DNA from: JAODBQ01 sp047602055
GTDB taxonomy: Bacteria; Actinomycetota; Acidimicrobiia; Acidimicrobiales; Ilumatobacteraceae
Assembly (NCBI GenBank): GCA_047602055.1
Contig: JASGIG010000001.1
Span: 2,790,001 to 2,854,000 of the forward strand
DNA: 64,000 nucleotides
Reading direction: 5' to 3'
The notes beneath the pieces are model-generated. The model did no database searches and was not told where the DNA came from. It saw only the letters and a program-made list of their open reading frames with translations. This document shows, piece by piece, positions 8,784-16,725 of this stretch. Position numbers and translations under genes: made by a program. Every line of letters starts with the position of its first letter. Positions within the stretch are counted from its first letter, which is position 1.

Positions 8784-9614
8784 GTGACAGCGGCGGTGCT
8801 CGCCTGGGGCGTGCCGCGGCTGCGCGACCTGCCGTGGCGGCGGACGCGGGATCCTTGGCAGATCGTCGTCAGCGAGGTGATGCTGCAGCAGACGCAGGTG
8901 TCGCGGGTGATGCCGCGCTGGTTCCAGTTCCTCGACGCCTACCCGACGCCGGCGGACTGCGCCGCCGCCCCGCTCGGCGACGTGCTGCGGCTGTGGCAGG
9001 GTCTCGGCTACCCGCGCCGGGCCCGCAACCTGCACGCCACGGCGCAGCGGGTGACCGAGCTCGGCGGGTTCCCGACCACGCTCGACGGCCTGCTCGCTCT
9101 TCCCGGCATCGGGCCCTACACGGCGCGGGCGGTGCAGGCGTTCGCCTTCGAGGCCGACGTCGCCGTCGTCGACACGAACATCGCCCGCGTCCTGGCTCGC
9201 CTGCACGGTCGGCGGCTGACAGCCCGCCAGGTGCAGGCCGCCGCCGACGAGCTCGTCCCGCTCGGCGACGGCTGGGTGTGGAACCAGGCGCTGATGGACC
9301 TCGGCGCAGTGCTGTGCCGCCCCACGCCGTCGTGCGCCGAGTGTCCGCTGGCGACGGCGTGCGCGTACCACGGTACCGGCGTCGACCCGGCCGTCGGCTC
9401 GGCGGCGGTCAGTGTTCGCCAGGCGCGGTACGAGGGCAGCGACCGTCAGGCCCGCGGCCGCCTGCTTGCCGCGCTCACCGTCGCCCCGCTCGACGCCGCG
9501 GACGCGGCAGCGGTGATGCACCGCCACCCGTTCGCTGCGCAGGCTCTCGTCGACGGTCTTGTCGCCGACGGCCTCGTCGCCCGCACCGGCGACACCCTCC
9601 ACCTCCCGAGGTGA
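8784..9614 (+). CDS. mutY: MutY adenine DNA glycosylase, short form
   Basis: 276 residues from GTG 8784, preceded by GGGAGAG; an ATG at 8730 lies inside a hairpin repeat and is less likely. Catalytic Glu31 (SEVMLQQTQV), helix-hairpin-helix LPGIGPYTARAV at ~106-117, catalytic Asp130 (VVDTNIAR) and a [4Fe-4S] ligand set C178-x6-C184-x2-C187-x5-C193. It removes adenine opposite 8-oxoguanine. It is shorter than the ~350 residues of E. coli MutY and appears to lack the full NUDIX-like C-terminal domain, as in many actinobacterial homologues. Its Fe-S cluster would depend on the SUF genes ~8 kb away. Confidence 0.93.
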   Translation: MTAAVLAWGVPRLRDLPWRRTRDPWQIVVSEVMLQQTQVSRVMPRWFQFLDAYPTPADCAAAPLGDVLRLWQGLGYPRRARNLHATAQRVTELGGFPTTLDGLLALPGIGPYTARAVQAFAFEADVAVVDTNIARVLARLHGRRLTARQVQAAADELVPLGDGWVWNQALMDLGAVLCRPTPSCAECPLATACAYHGTGVDPAVGSAAVSVRQARYEGSDRQARGRLLAALTVAPLDAADAAAVMHRHPFAAQALVDGLVADGLVARTGDTLHLPR

Positions 9615-9777
9615 TCTTCGACCTCTCTCGGTCGCTCCGCTCCCTCCGTTCGGTCGAGCTTCGAAGAGCGGCCTTCGGCCGCACCCAGCTGGCGGCCGGT
9701 CGACCGAGCAAGTCGGATCGACCGGCAGGCGGGGGCTCCGGCAGGAGTCTCTGCCCCCGCACCCCCGCCGTTGCGCT
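9615..9777. terminator. Convergent intergenic region with two GC-rich hairpins
   Basis: Between the stops of mutY (+) and the UGSC gene (-). It contains GCGGCC-ttc-GGCCGC near 9666-9680 and GCGGGGGC paired with GCCCCCGC near 9731-9762. These are candidates for a bidirectional terminator. No coding sequence is supported here. Confidence 0.5.
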
Positions 9778-10299
9778 TCAGGCCGTGGTGACCGCGGCGA
9801 CGATCTGGTCGTACACGAGGTCGGCGTAGGCGCGCAGCTCGTCGTCGGTGCGGTCCTGCACCGGGTGCGGGGTGAACACGCGCGCCACGGTCGGGAAGCC
9901 GAGCGAGGTCGACTGCACCTCGGCGGCCTTGACGAACTCGGTGGTCGCCACGAACACGCCGGGCACGCCCCGGCGCTCCAGATCGACGATGTCGTGCACA
10001 CTGCACGACGTGCAGCTGCCTCAATCGGCGAGCGCCTCGATCACCAGCGTGCAGTTCGTGGCGATCTCGTGGCGCAGGTCGACCGGCGCCGGTTTGGTGA
10101 ACGTCGGCTTGGCGTAGCGGGTGACCTGGGCGCCGGCGGCGGTGAGCCGCTCCTCGATGCGGTCGAGGAACACCCTGCCGCCGGGCTTGGTGATGTCGAG
10201 CAGGCCGATCCGTTGACCGCTGAGGCCGGCGGGACGCGGCAGCTGGGTGCGCTCGGTGACGGTGCGCTCGCCGGTCGGGTCGAGCAGGATCCTGGCCAC
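9778..10299 (-). CDS. UGSC-family selenoprotein (in-frame UGA = Sec93)
   Basis: Reading from GTG 10299 gives 92 residues ending EALAD, then UGA (10023-10021), then GSCTSCSVHDIVDLERRG and an open frame to 9778. With UGA read as selenocysteine the product is 173 residues with the motif U-G-S-C, the name-giving motif of the UGSC family (seleno)proteins, whose other members have Cys there. A perfect 8-bp hairpin starts 11 nt after the UGA. The downstream part (GVPGVFVATTEFVKAAEVQ, then PHPVQDRTDDELRAYAD) is conserved-looking and needs no frame change. The gene follows the thioredoxin-like gene by 10 nt in the same operon. Biochemical function is unknown. A plain nonsense mutation of a Cys codon is the alternative. 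Confidence 0.85.
9991..10009 (-). promoter_or_regulatory. Bacterial SECIS-like hairpin
   Basis: On the mRNA strand GTCGTGCA-gtg-TGCACGAC forms an uninterrupted 8-bp stem with a 3-nt loop whose first base is G. It starts 11 nt after the UGA, which puts the loop 19 nt from the UGA, within the range known for bacterial SECIS elements that recruit SelB. A competing stem, CTGCAC-gtc-GTGCAG, overlaps it. Confidence 0.7.
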
Positions 10300-10309
10300 G
10301 GCCGTGACG

Positions 10310-11773
10310 TTAGTTCGTGACGATGCGCGTCTGCGGCGTCGAACCCGTCGCCCCGTTCGCCCATCCGGCGACGATCATCGAGAACAGCCCGGCACCGCCG
10401 CCGGCGTGGACCAGCAGGATCCCGTTCGGGCGGAACTTCGGCAGTGTCGTGTCGCTCAGGCTCGCCGGCACGCCTTCGGCGATCCCGCCGGCGCCTTGCA
10501 CGATCTCGCTGCCGGGCAGTTGCAGCTCGGCGTGGATCGCCTCCAGCACCTGCTCGCGAGACCAGCCGGCCTCGGCGTACACGCGGGCGTGCTCGGGGCC
10601 GACGATCAGGATCGCGTCGAACGCCATCGGCAGCTTCGGGTGATGCACGGTGCGCAGGCACGCGGCAAACGTCTTGGTCAGCGACTGCGGGTCGCGCGAC
10701 TTCTGGTCGACGACGCAGCGCGGCCCTTCGCCGGGGAAGATCGTCACCGCGTTGGCGCCCTCGGGCACGCCGCGGCTGACCGCCAGTGACGTCCACGGTG
10801 AGGAGTCCTCCAGCTCCGGGAAGCAGAACGAGAGCTTGCCGGGGTTGCCGTGAGCAGCCCGGTCGACGCCGCCGGGCACGCCGCCGCCGACGTTGCGGAC
10901 GACGAGCTGGACCGCTCGCCCGATCGTCAGGTTGGCGCGGTTGCCCTGGCCGAGCACGTTGCCGGCCGCGTTCATCCCGATGGCCTTGGTCCCCGGGCCG
11001 TTGCAGATGATCACCGGCCCGACCGGCATCGTCGTCGCCAGGACACCGTGGATGTTGAACTCGTCGGTGCAGATCGCTTCGACGATCGTGATCACCCACG
11101 GCAGGTACTCGGGCTTGCAGCCGGCCATCACCGCGTTGATCGCGATCTTCTCGACCGTCACCGGCACGAGGTCCGGTGGCACGACGGCGACGATCTCGTC
11201 GGGCGCCCGCGAGGTGCCTTCGAGCATCCGCAGCACTCGCTCCGGCGTCGGCGGGACGACCGGCAGGCCGTCGGTGAAGCCGCGGTCGAACAGCACCTCC
11301 ATCTCGTCGTCGAGGTCGGCGACCTCGATCCGCCGCGCCTTGAGCACGTCGCCGGCGAAGCGGGCGCGCAGCGCGTCGACCAGATCCGGATCGACGCTCT
11401 TGGAGCCGCAGCCCGGGCGCATCACCGGCAGGTCGCCGCCGAGGTCGGCGATGCCGGTGATCCGCTGCCAGTCCTCGCGCAGCCAGCCGACGGTGCGTTC
11501 GACCTCCTCGCCGCCCTCGACGCGGATCAGCGTCGGCACGGTCTCGATGTCGTGGTGCCAGCTGACGGCGAGGTCGGCGTCGTGGATCGCGGCGACGTCG
11601 GCGGGGAAGTCCGGGTCGTCCTGCGTGTACACGGCCGCGCCGAGGCGGGGCAGCAGCGGGGCGACCATCCGGCAGCACTCGCACTCCTCCTTGACGACGA
11701 CGACGAGGCCGTCAGGCAGTGCCGGCTTGGCGTCGGCGGACGGCGATGCCGCGGTGTCGGTGATGTCCGTCAT
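10310..11773 (-). CDS. Thioredoxin-like plus UGSC-associated domain protein
   Basis: 487 residues from ATG 11773, overlapping the upstream hydrolase stop as ATGA. The N-terminal ~115 residues look thioredoxin-like (LVVVVKEECECCRMVAPLLP, with Cys31, Cys33 and Cys34, and later VPTLIRVEGGEEVERTVGWL). The remaining ~360 residues form a separate conserved domain (GFTDGLPVVPPTPERVLRML, GPVIICNGPGTKAIGMNAAG, LLVHAGGGAGLFSMIVAGWA) that I recognise only as the frequent neighbour of UGSC proteins. A redox partner role for the selenoprotein is inferred from the fused domain and the operon position. No catalytic reaction can be assigned. Confidence 0.72.
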   Translation of the reverse strand: MTDITDTAASPSADAKPALPDGLVVVVKEECECCRMVAPLLPRLGAAVYTQDDPDFPADVAAIHDADLAVSWHHDIETVPTLIRVEGGEEVERTVGWLREDWQRITGIADLGGDLPVMRPGCGSKSVDPDLVDALRARFAGDVLKARRIEVADLDDEMEVLFDRGFTDGLPVVPPTPERVLRMLEGTSRAPDEIVAVVPPDLVPVTVEKIAINAVMAGCKPEYLPWVITIVEAICTDEFNIHGVLATTMPVGPVIICNGPGTKAIGMNAAGNVLGQGNRANLTIGRAVQLVVRNVGGGVPGGVDRAAHGNPGKLSFCFPELEDSSPWTSLAVSRGVPEGANAVTIFPGEGPRCVVDQKSRDPQSLTKTFAACLRTVHHPKLPMAFDAILIVGPEHARVYAEAGWSREQVLEAIHAELQLPGSEIVQGAGGIAEGVPASLSDTTLPKFRPNGILLVHAGGGAGLFSMIVAGWANGATGSTPQTRIVTN

Positions 11774-12645
11774 GACAGGAACTCCATGATCTCGTCGTTG
11801 ATCGCCTGCGGGTGCTCGACGTGCAGGAAGTGGCCGCAGCCCTCGAAGATCCGCACGGACACGTTGGCGGGGGAGTGCTCGGCCGCCCACTCGGCCACCT
11901 CCGCGCCGACGCAGCCGTCGTCGGCGCCGTGCAGGTACAGCGTCGGTTGCGGCGGGTCCTGCTGGCCGGCGGCCTGGACGTCGGCGAGCGCCGGGTCGAC
12001 GTAGCCGTCGCCGAGCGTCGCTCGGTAGTAGCCGAGCGCGGCGGCGAGGTTCGCCGGGTCGCGCAGCGCGTCCTTGACGGGCCCGACGTCGTGCTCGGCG
12101 TCGTGGCCGGGCGACCAGTCGGCCCACAGCATGTCGACGAACGCCAGGTCGTCGGCGCCGACGACGAGGTCGGACAGCCCGTGCTGGAAGAAGAACATGT
12201 ACCAGCTGCGCTTGATCTGGGCGAGGTTGCCGAGGAACGCCGCGCCCATCGCCGCGCCGGGCGGCACGGCCATCGCCACGACCTTGCGCCAGCGCTCGGG
12301 TGCGTACGCGGCGGCGCCGTACGTCGCCGTCGCCCCCCAGTCGTGGCCGACGATCACCGCGTCGCCGTCGCCGCCGAGCACCTCGTGAAAGCCGATCGCG
12401 TCCATCGCCAGCATCCCCGTCTGGTAGCGGCCGTCGGCGGGCACGGCGGTCGGCGCGTAGCCGCGCATGAACGGGGCGACGGCGCGGTAGCCGCCGGCGG
12501 CGAGTCGCGGCAACAGGTAGCGGTACGTGTGCGCCGAGTCGGGAAAGCCGTGCAGGCACAGGGCCAGCGGCCCGTCGGTGCCGGCCGCGAGGTAGGTGAA
12601 CTCGACGCCGTTGACGTCGATCGAGCGTTGCTCGATGTCGGGCAT
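11770..12645 (-). CDS. Alpha/beta hydrolase, epoxide hydrolase / dehalogenase type
   Basis: 291 residues from ATG 12645 (GTG 12654 also possible). Oxyanion block LCLHGFPDSAHTYRYLLP, nucleophile elbow VIVGHDWGA with Asp rather than Ser, and a late GCGHFLHVEHP catalytic His. An Asp nucleophile is characteristic of epoxide hydrolases and haloalkane dehalogenases. It is the first gene of the three-gene operon leading to the UGSC selenoprotein (overlap 4 nt), so its substrate may belong to the same unknown pathway. Confidence 0.85.
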   Translation of the reverse strand: MPDIEQRSIDVNGVEFTYLAAGTDGPLALCLHGFPDSAHTYRYLLPRLAAGGYRAVAPFMRGYAPTAVPADGRYQTGMLAMDAIGFHEVLGGDGDAVIVGHDWGATATYGAAAYAPERWRKVVAMAVPPGAAMGAAFLGNLAQIKRSWYMFFFQHGLSDLVVGADDLAFVDMLWADWSPGHDAEHDVGPVKDALRDPANLAAALGYYRATLGDGYVDPALADVQAAGQQDPPQPTLYLHGADDGCVGAEVAEWAAEHSPANVSVRIFEGCGHFLHVEHPQAINDEIMEFLS

Positions 12646-12758
12646 GAGCGGCACGCTAATGGCGGCGCCCTGCAGCGTCTGCGACGAAGGTCACGCCGAC
12701 GGCCGGTTTACGTCGTGTGGCCGAGGTCATACAGTCCTTGATCCTTGGGGGTTCGCGA

Positions 12759-13592
12759 TTGAAGGTCACGTTCTACGGCGTGCGCGGCTCGACGCCGTGC
12801 GACAGCGAGGAGGTCGCCCGCTACGGCGGCAACACCTCGTGCGTCGTCGTCGACTCGCCGGGTGAGCCCCCGCTGCTGCTCGACCTCGGCACCGGCCTGC
12901 GCTACTTCGGCCGGACGTGTGCGATGGACGGCTCTTTCCGGGCCAACTGCCTGCTGTCGCACCTGCACTGGGACCACACGCAAGGGCTGCCGTTCTTCGC
13001 GCCGCTGCTGTGCTCGGGCGCGCAGATGGACGTCTACGCGCCGGCGCCCGACGACGGTCGCAGCCTCGACGACGTCTTCGCCGGCACCATCTGCCCGCCG
13101 CTGTTCCCCGTGACGCTCGGCGACTTCGCCGGCACGATGCGCTTCCACGACACCGAGCCGTCGCGGTTCCGCATCGGCGGCTACGACGTGCTCGCCGCCG
13201 AGATCCCCCACGTCGGGCGGACGTTCGGGTATCGCGTCACGCTCGACGGGCGCAGCGTCGCCTACCTGTCGGACCACCAGCAGCCCCACGACGGCAGCTT
13301 CTCCGTCAGCGACGAGGCGCTCGAGCTGGTCGAGGGCGTCGACCTGCTGATCCACGACTCGCAGTACACCGTGTCCGAGTTCGCCCGCAAGGCGACGTGG
13401 GGCCACTGCACCTACGAGTACGCGCTGTGGCTGGCAGGCCATGCCGGGGTGCGTCGCCTGGCGATGTTCCACCACGACCCGAACCGCACCGACGACCAGC
13501 TCGACGACATCGCTCGCTGCGGCTCGTCGATCGCCGCCCACCACGGCTACGAGCTGATCGTCGCCCGTGAGGGACTCACCGTCGTGCTCTGA
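12759..13592 (+). CDS. MBL-fold metal-dependent hydrolase
   Basis: 277 residues from TTG 12759 (KVTFYGVRGSTPCDSEEVAR), with GGGGG at 12746-12750 as ribosome site; GTG 12717 would add 14 residues not typical of the family. Metal motif HLHWDH, later HVGRTFGYRVTL, SDHQ and a distal FHHDP. It resembles PhnP/tRNase Z-like MBL hydrolases that start with VRGSTP. The substrate (cyclic phosphate or RNA) is undetermined. Confidence 0.82.
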   Translation: MKVTFYGVRGSTPCDSEEVARYGGNTSCVVVDSPGEPPLLLDLGTGLRYFGRTCAMDGSFRANCLLSHLHWDHTQGLPFFAPLLCSGAQMDVYAPAPDDGRSLDDVFAGTICPPLFPVTLGDFAGTMRFHDTEPSRFRIGGYDVLAAEIPHVGRTFGYRVTLDGRSVAYLSDHQQPHDGSFSVSDEALELVEGVDLLIHDSQYTVSEFARKATWGHCTYEYALWLAGHAGVRRLAMFHHDPNRTDDQLDDIARCGSSIAAHHGYELIVAREGLTVVL

Positions 13593-13632
13593 CGTTCGTG
13601 CTCCGGTCGCAGCCAAAGCTGCTCCCTGCGCC

Positions 13633-13735
13633 TGCCGTGCTCGTCGCCTCCGCTGCGCTTCGGCGCTCGCCGTCGCTGGGTGGGTGTCCACCCTGGCTTG
13701 CCGTGCTCGTCGCCTCCGCAGTGCTTCGGCGCTCG
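13633..13735 (+). repeat. Direct repeat pair TGCCGTGCTCGTCGCCTCCG
   Basis: Two copies of a ~37-bp unit at 13633-13669 and 13699-13735 (66-bp period) differ at few positions. A related copy lies at 38590 onward (TGCCGTGCTCGCCGGCTCCG). Together they occupy most of the 195-bp space between the MBL and MauE genes. No gene is supported here. Confidence 0.6.
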
Positions 13736-13787
13736 TCGCTGTCTTGAGCCGGCGGCAGGTCCTCGGCGGTCGCTCTAGCCTGACGCG

Positions 13788-14174
13788 GTGGTCGCCGCGA
13801 TCGCCGCCGTGCTCGTCGGCGCCGTGTTCCTCGTCTCGGCGATCACCAAGCTCGCCCGACCGGCGCAGTGGCGTGCCCAGGCAACCGAGCTGGTGCTCGG
13901 CGGTGCATCGCCGGAGCGCCTGTTCGATGCCGTCCCGGTCGTGGAAGCCGTGCTCGGCGCGCTGCTCGTCGTCCAGTGGCAGCGAACGCCCGTCGCGCTC
14001 GTCGCCGTCGCCGTGCTCGGCGCGTTCACCGCGCTGCTCGTCGTCCGCATCCTGCAGGGCCGCCGCCCGCCGTGCGCCTGCTTCGGCTCGCTCAGCACCA
14101 AGCCGGTCGGCTGGTCATCCGTCGCCCGCAACCTCGCCCTGATCGCGCTGGCTCTGCTCGCCGCGCTCGCCTGA
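13788..14174 (+). CDS. MauE/DoxX-like membrane protein
   Basis: 128 residues with four hydrophobic segments. The conserved PPCACFGSLS motif after segment three is the C-x-C-F-G signature of MauE-type proteins, which are thought to act in disulfide or redox maturation in the membrane. A start at GTG 13788 fits. No mau operon is nearby, so a methylamine role is not implied. Confidence 0.8.
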   Translation: MVAAIAAVLVGAVFLVSAITKLARPAQWRAQATELVLGGASPERLFDAVPVVEAVLGALLVVQWQRTPVALVAVAVLGAFTALLVVRILQGRRPPCACFGSLSTKPVGWSSVARNLALIALALLAALA

Positions 14175-14194
14175 GACGCGGGAGAGGCGATGCT

Positions 14195-14306
14195 GTTCCA
14201 GCGAGCGCAGCGAGCGGGCCGCTTGGGTCTGGGTGAGGCTCGTGCCGGGCGCACCCGGCGGCGCGACCGCCAGGGAGCCCGCCGGATAGGCGGGCGTCAG
14301 CCCGCC
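14195..14306 (+). repeat. Dispersed three-module repeat, copy B
   Basis: Modules in order: AGCGAGCGCAGCGAGCG (14200-14216), GCGACCGCCAGGGAGCC (14263-14279) and hairpin GCGGGC-gtca-GCCCGC (14291-14306). It matches the inverted copy at 7193-7300 over ~90 bp and separates the convergent MauE and ptrB genes. The hairpin overlaps the ptrB stop and may act as a terminator. Confidence 0.72.
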
Positions 14307-16322
14307 AGACAGCTCAGCACGAAGGCGTTGACCCTTGCTTCGTCGCGCCAGCGGTCGTAGCGGCCGCTCGGCCCGCCGTGGCCGGCGCCGAGCTCGCACT
14401 TGAACACCAGCGGGACGTCGTTGGTGCGAACGGCGCGCAGCCTGGCCACCCACTTCGCCGGCTCGTGGTAGCTGACCCGCGGGTCGTTGAGCCCGGCCGT
14501 CACGTAGAACGCCGGGTACTCGGCGGCGACGGTGTTGTCGTACGGCGAGTAGCTGGCCATGTAGCCGGCGAACGGCTCGGCGCGGTGGGTCGCCCCACTC
14601 CTCCCACTCGGTGACGGTCAGCGGCAGGCTCGGGTCGCTCATCGTCGAGACGATGTCGACGAACGGCACCTCGGCGATCACCGCGGCGAACAGGTCGGGG
14701 CGCATCGTCGCGCAGGCGCCGACGAGCAGGCCGCCAGCCGATCCGCCGCGGATCGCGATCCGTCCCGGCGCCGCCCAACCGGTGGCGACGAGGTGCTCGG
14801 CACAGGCGATCGTGTCGGTGAACGTGTTGCGCTTGTGCAGCAGCTTGCCGTCGAGGTACCAGCGCCGCCCGAGCTCACCACCGCCTCGCGGGTGCACGAG
14901 CGCCCAGACCACGCCACGGTCGAGCAGCGACAGCCGGCCCGGGCTGAACCACGGCGGCATCGAGATCTCGTAGCTGCCATAGCCGTAGATCAGGCACGGG
15001 TGACCGCCACCGGCCGGCGGGTCGGCGAGCGAGACGACGTCGACGGGCACCCTGGTCCCGTCGGGTGCCGTCGCCCACTCGCGCCGGGCCGTGTAGCGCG
15101 ACAGATCGGCGTTCGGCACCGCCGTCTGCTTCAGCAGCGTGCGCTCGCCCGTGCGGACGTCCTCCTCGTACACCGAGGCGGGTGTGGTGAACGACTGGTA
15201 GCCGAAGCGCACCGTCGTCGCCTCCCACTCGGGGTTGGCGTCGATCTCGACGTCGTGCGGCTCGTCGCCGAGCTCGACGGTGCGCTGCTCGCCGTCACGG
15301 AACAGGATCCGCAGCCGGGTCTGGGCGTCGTGCCACTCGTGGATCAGCAGGTGCCCGGCGAACGGCTCGACCGAGGTGATCCGCCGTCCAGGCTCGTGGG
15401 CGATCAGCTCGGTCCATTCGCCGGGCGCGTCGATCGGCGCGGTCATCACCCGGAAGTCCTCGGCGTCGAGGTTGCTGACGACGACGAAGCGGTCGCCCCA
15501 GTGGTCGATCGAGTACTCGACGTCGTCGGCCCGCGGGCGCACGACGACGGGTGCCGCCGCGGTGTCCGCCGCCGGGATCAGCCGGGCCTCGCCGCTCAGC
15601 TTGCTCTCGGACTCGACGACGATCCACTCGCCACTGCGGCACAGCCCGACGCCGACGAAGAAGCGCTCGTCCGGGTCCTCGTAGACGAGGGTGTCCATGT
15701 CCTGCGGCGTGCCGAGGACGTGGCGCCACACCTGGAAGGGGCGCATCTGCTCGTCGGGCTTGACGTACAGCAGCGACCCGTTGTCCGCCGCCCAGGCGAC
15801 GCCGCCCCACGTCGTGTCGTGCAACTCGTCGGCGAGGTCGGCGTGGCCGGCGAGGTCGCGGATCCGCAACGTGTAGCGCTCGCTGCCGTCGCGGTCGCTG
15901 CTCCAGGCGAGCAGACGGTGGTCTCGGCTGACCTCGAACGCCCCGAGCGAGAAGTAGTCGCCGCCGGCGGCCTCGGCGTTCTCGTCGAGGATGACGCCCT
16001 CGGCGGCCGTCGCCGCGCTGCGGCCACGGCAGTGGATCGGGTAGCTGGCGCCCTCCTCGGTGCGCCCGACGTACCACCAGCCGTCCTTGCGCACCGGCGC
16101 CGACAGGTCGGTCTCCCGCACCCGGGAGCGCAGCTCGCCGAACAGCTCGTCGACCAGCGCGGCGCGGTCGTCGAACCATGCGTCCGCGTACTCGTTCTCT
16201 GCCTCCAGGTAGGCGATCGTCGCCGGGTCGTCACGGTCGCGTAGCCACGCCCACGGGTCGTCGACCGGTCCGGTCGGGCGCTGCCAGGTGTGTGGTCGTT
16301 GGGGGGCGACGGGTTCCTGCAC
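14297..16322 (-). CDS. ptrB: Oligopeptidase B (S9A prolyl oligopeptidase family), frameshifted near 14600
   Basis: From 16322 (QEPVAPQRPHTWQRPTG) the frame covers the beta-propeller and the hydrolase domain through the Ser elbow RGGSAGG and ends in-frame at TEWEEWGDP; the sequence then continues in the next frame as AEPFAGYMASYSPYDNT, TAGLNDPRVSYHEP (catalytic Asp) and CELGAGHGG (catalytic His) to 14297. One base change in the CCCACCG run near 14600 restores a normal ~675-residue enzyme with a full Ser-Asp-His triad. Oligopeptidase B cleaves short peptides after Lys/Arg. It is divergent from the ferredoxin gene, with 62 nt between. Confidence 0.87.
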
Positions 16323-16384
16323 GGCGGAACCCTACGTGGGAGGACGTCGCCATCCGGCCTGCTGCGGATATCGTCGCCGCCGTC

Positions 16385-16651
16385 ATGCGGGTGTGGATCG
16401 ACCAGGACCTGTGCACCGGCGACGGCCTGTGCCTCGACCACTGCCCCGACGTGTTCGTCCAGCTGGAGGACGGCATCGCCTACGTCGCCGAGGCCGGCGT
16501 GGCGCTCAACGACCCGGGAAGCTCCGGCAGCCTCGCCTGGGTGCCGGCACGTCATCAGCAGGCGGTGATCAACGCCGCGCTGCAGTGCCCCGGCGAGTGC
16601 ATCTTCATCGAGCTCGAGGCGCCGAAGGCCGTCCGCCCGCCCGCCGCCTGA
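16385..16651 (+). CDS. Small 3Fe-4S-type ferredoxin
   Basis: 88 residues from ATG 16385. Cys10, Cys16 and the late Cys68-Pro form the usual ligand set (DLCTGDGLCLDHCPDVF and QCPGECIF), with extra Cys20 and Cys72, the former where mono-cluster ferredoxins usually have Ala. Such ferredoxins usually feed electrons to P450s or other oxygenases; no such partner is adjacent. It lies 74 nt upstream of sufB, separated by the sufB promoter motif, so it may be transcribed separately. Confidence 0.85.
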   Translation: MRVWIDQDLCTGDGLCLDHCPDVFVQLEDGIAYVAEAGVALNDPGSSGSLAWVPARHQQAVINAALQCPGECIFIELEAPKAVRPPAA

Positions 16652-16684
16652 GCCGTTCTGGTGACGTCCGCCGAGCAAATTGTT

Positions 16685-16698
16685 ACTATGTCGGTAGT
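16685..16698. promoter_or_regulatory. Palindromic SUF promoter motif, copy 1
   Basis: ACTATGTCGGTAGT, an imperfect dyad (ACTA..TAGT) followed by GCAAAT, ends 27 nt before the sufB ATG. A near-identical element (same ACTA-N6-TAGT-GCAAAT layout on the coding strand) precedes sufC2 at 26752-26765. It is a candidate operator for an Fe-S-responsive repressor (SufR- or Rrf2-type). TACTAT within it could instead be a -10 box. Confidence 0.6.
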
Positions 16699-16725
16699 GC
16701 AAATCCCTGCACGAGGAAGGACAGC

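Noticed and set aside
10021..10023. UGA as an ordinary stop between two small genes
   Set aside because: The second piece has no plausible start with a ribosome site, while UGSC plus the correctly spaced hairpin fits selenocysteine decoding.
16288..16725. Extension of SufB by 146 residues upstream
   Set aside because: This part overlaps the ferredoxin in another frame, lacks conservation, and a good ribosome site precedes ATG 16726.
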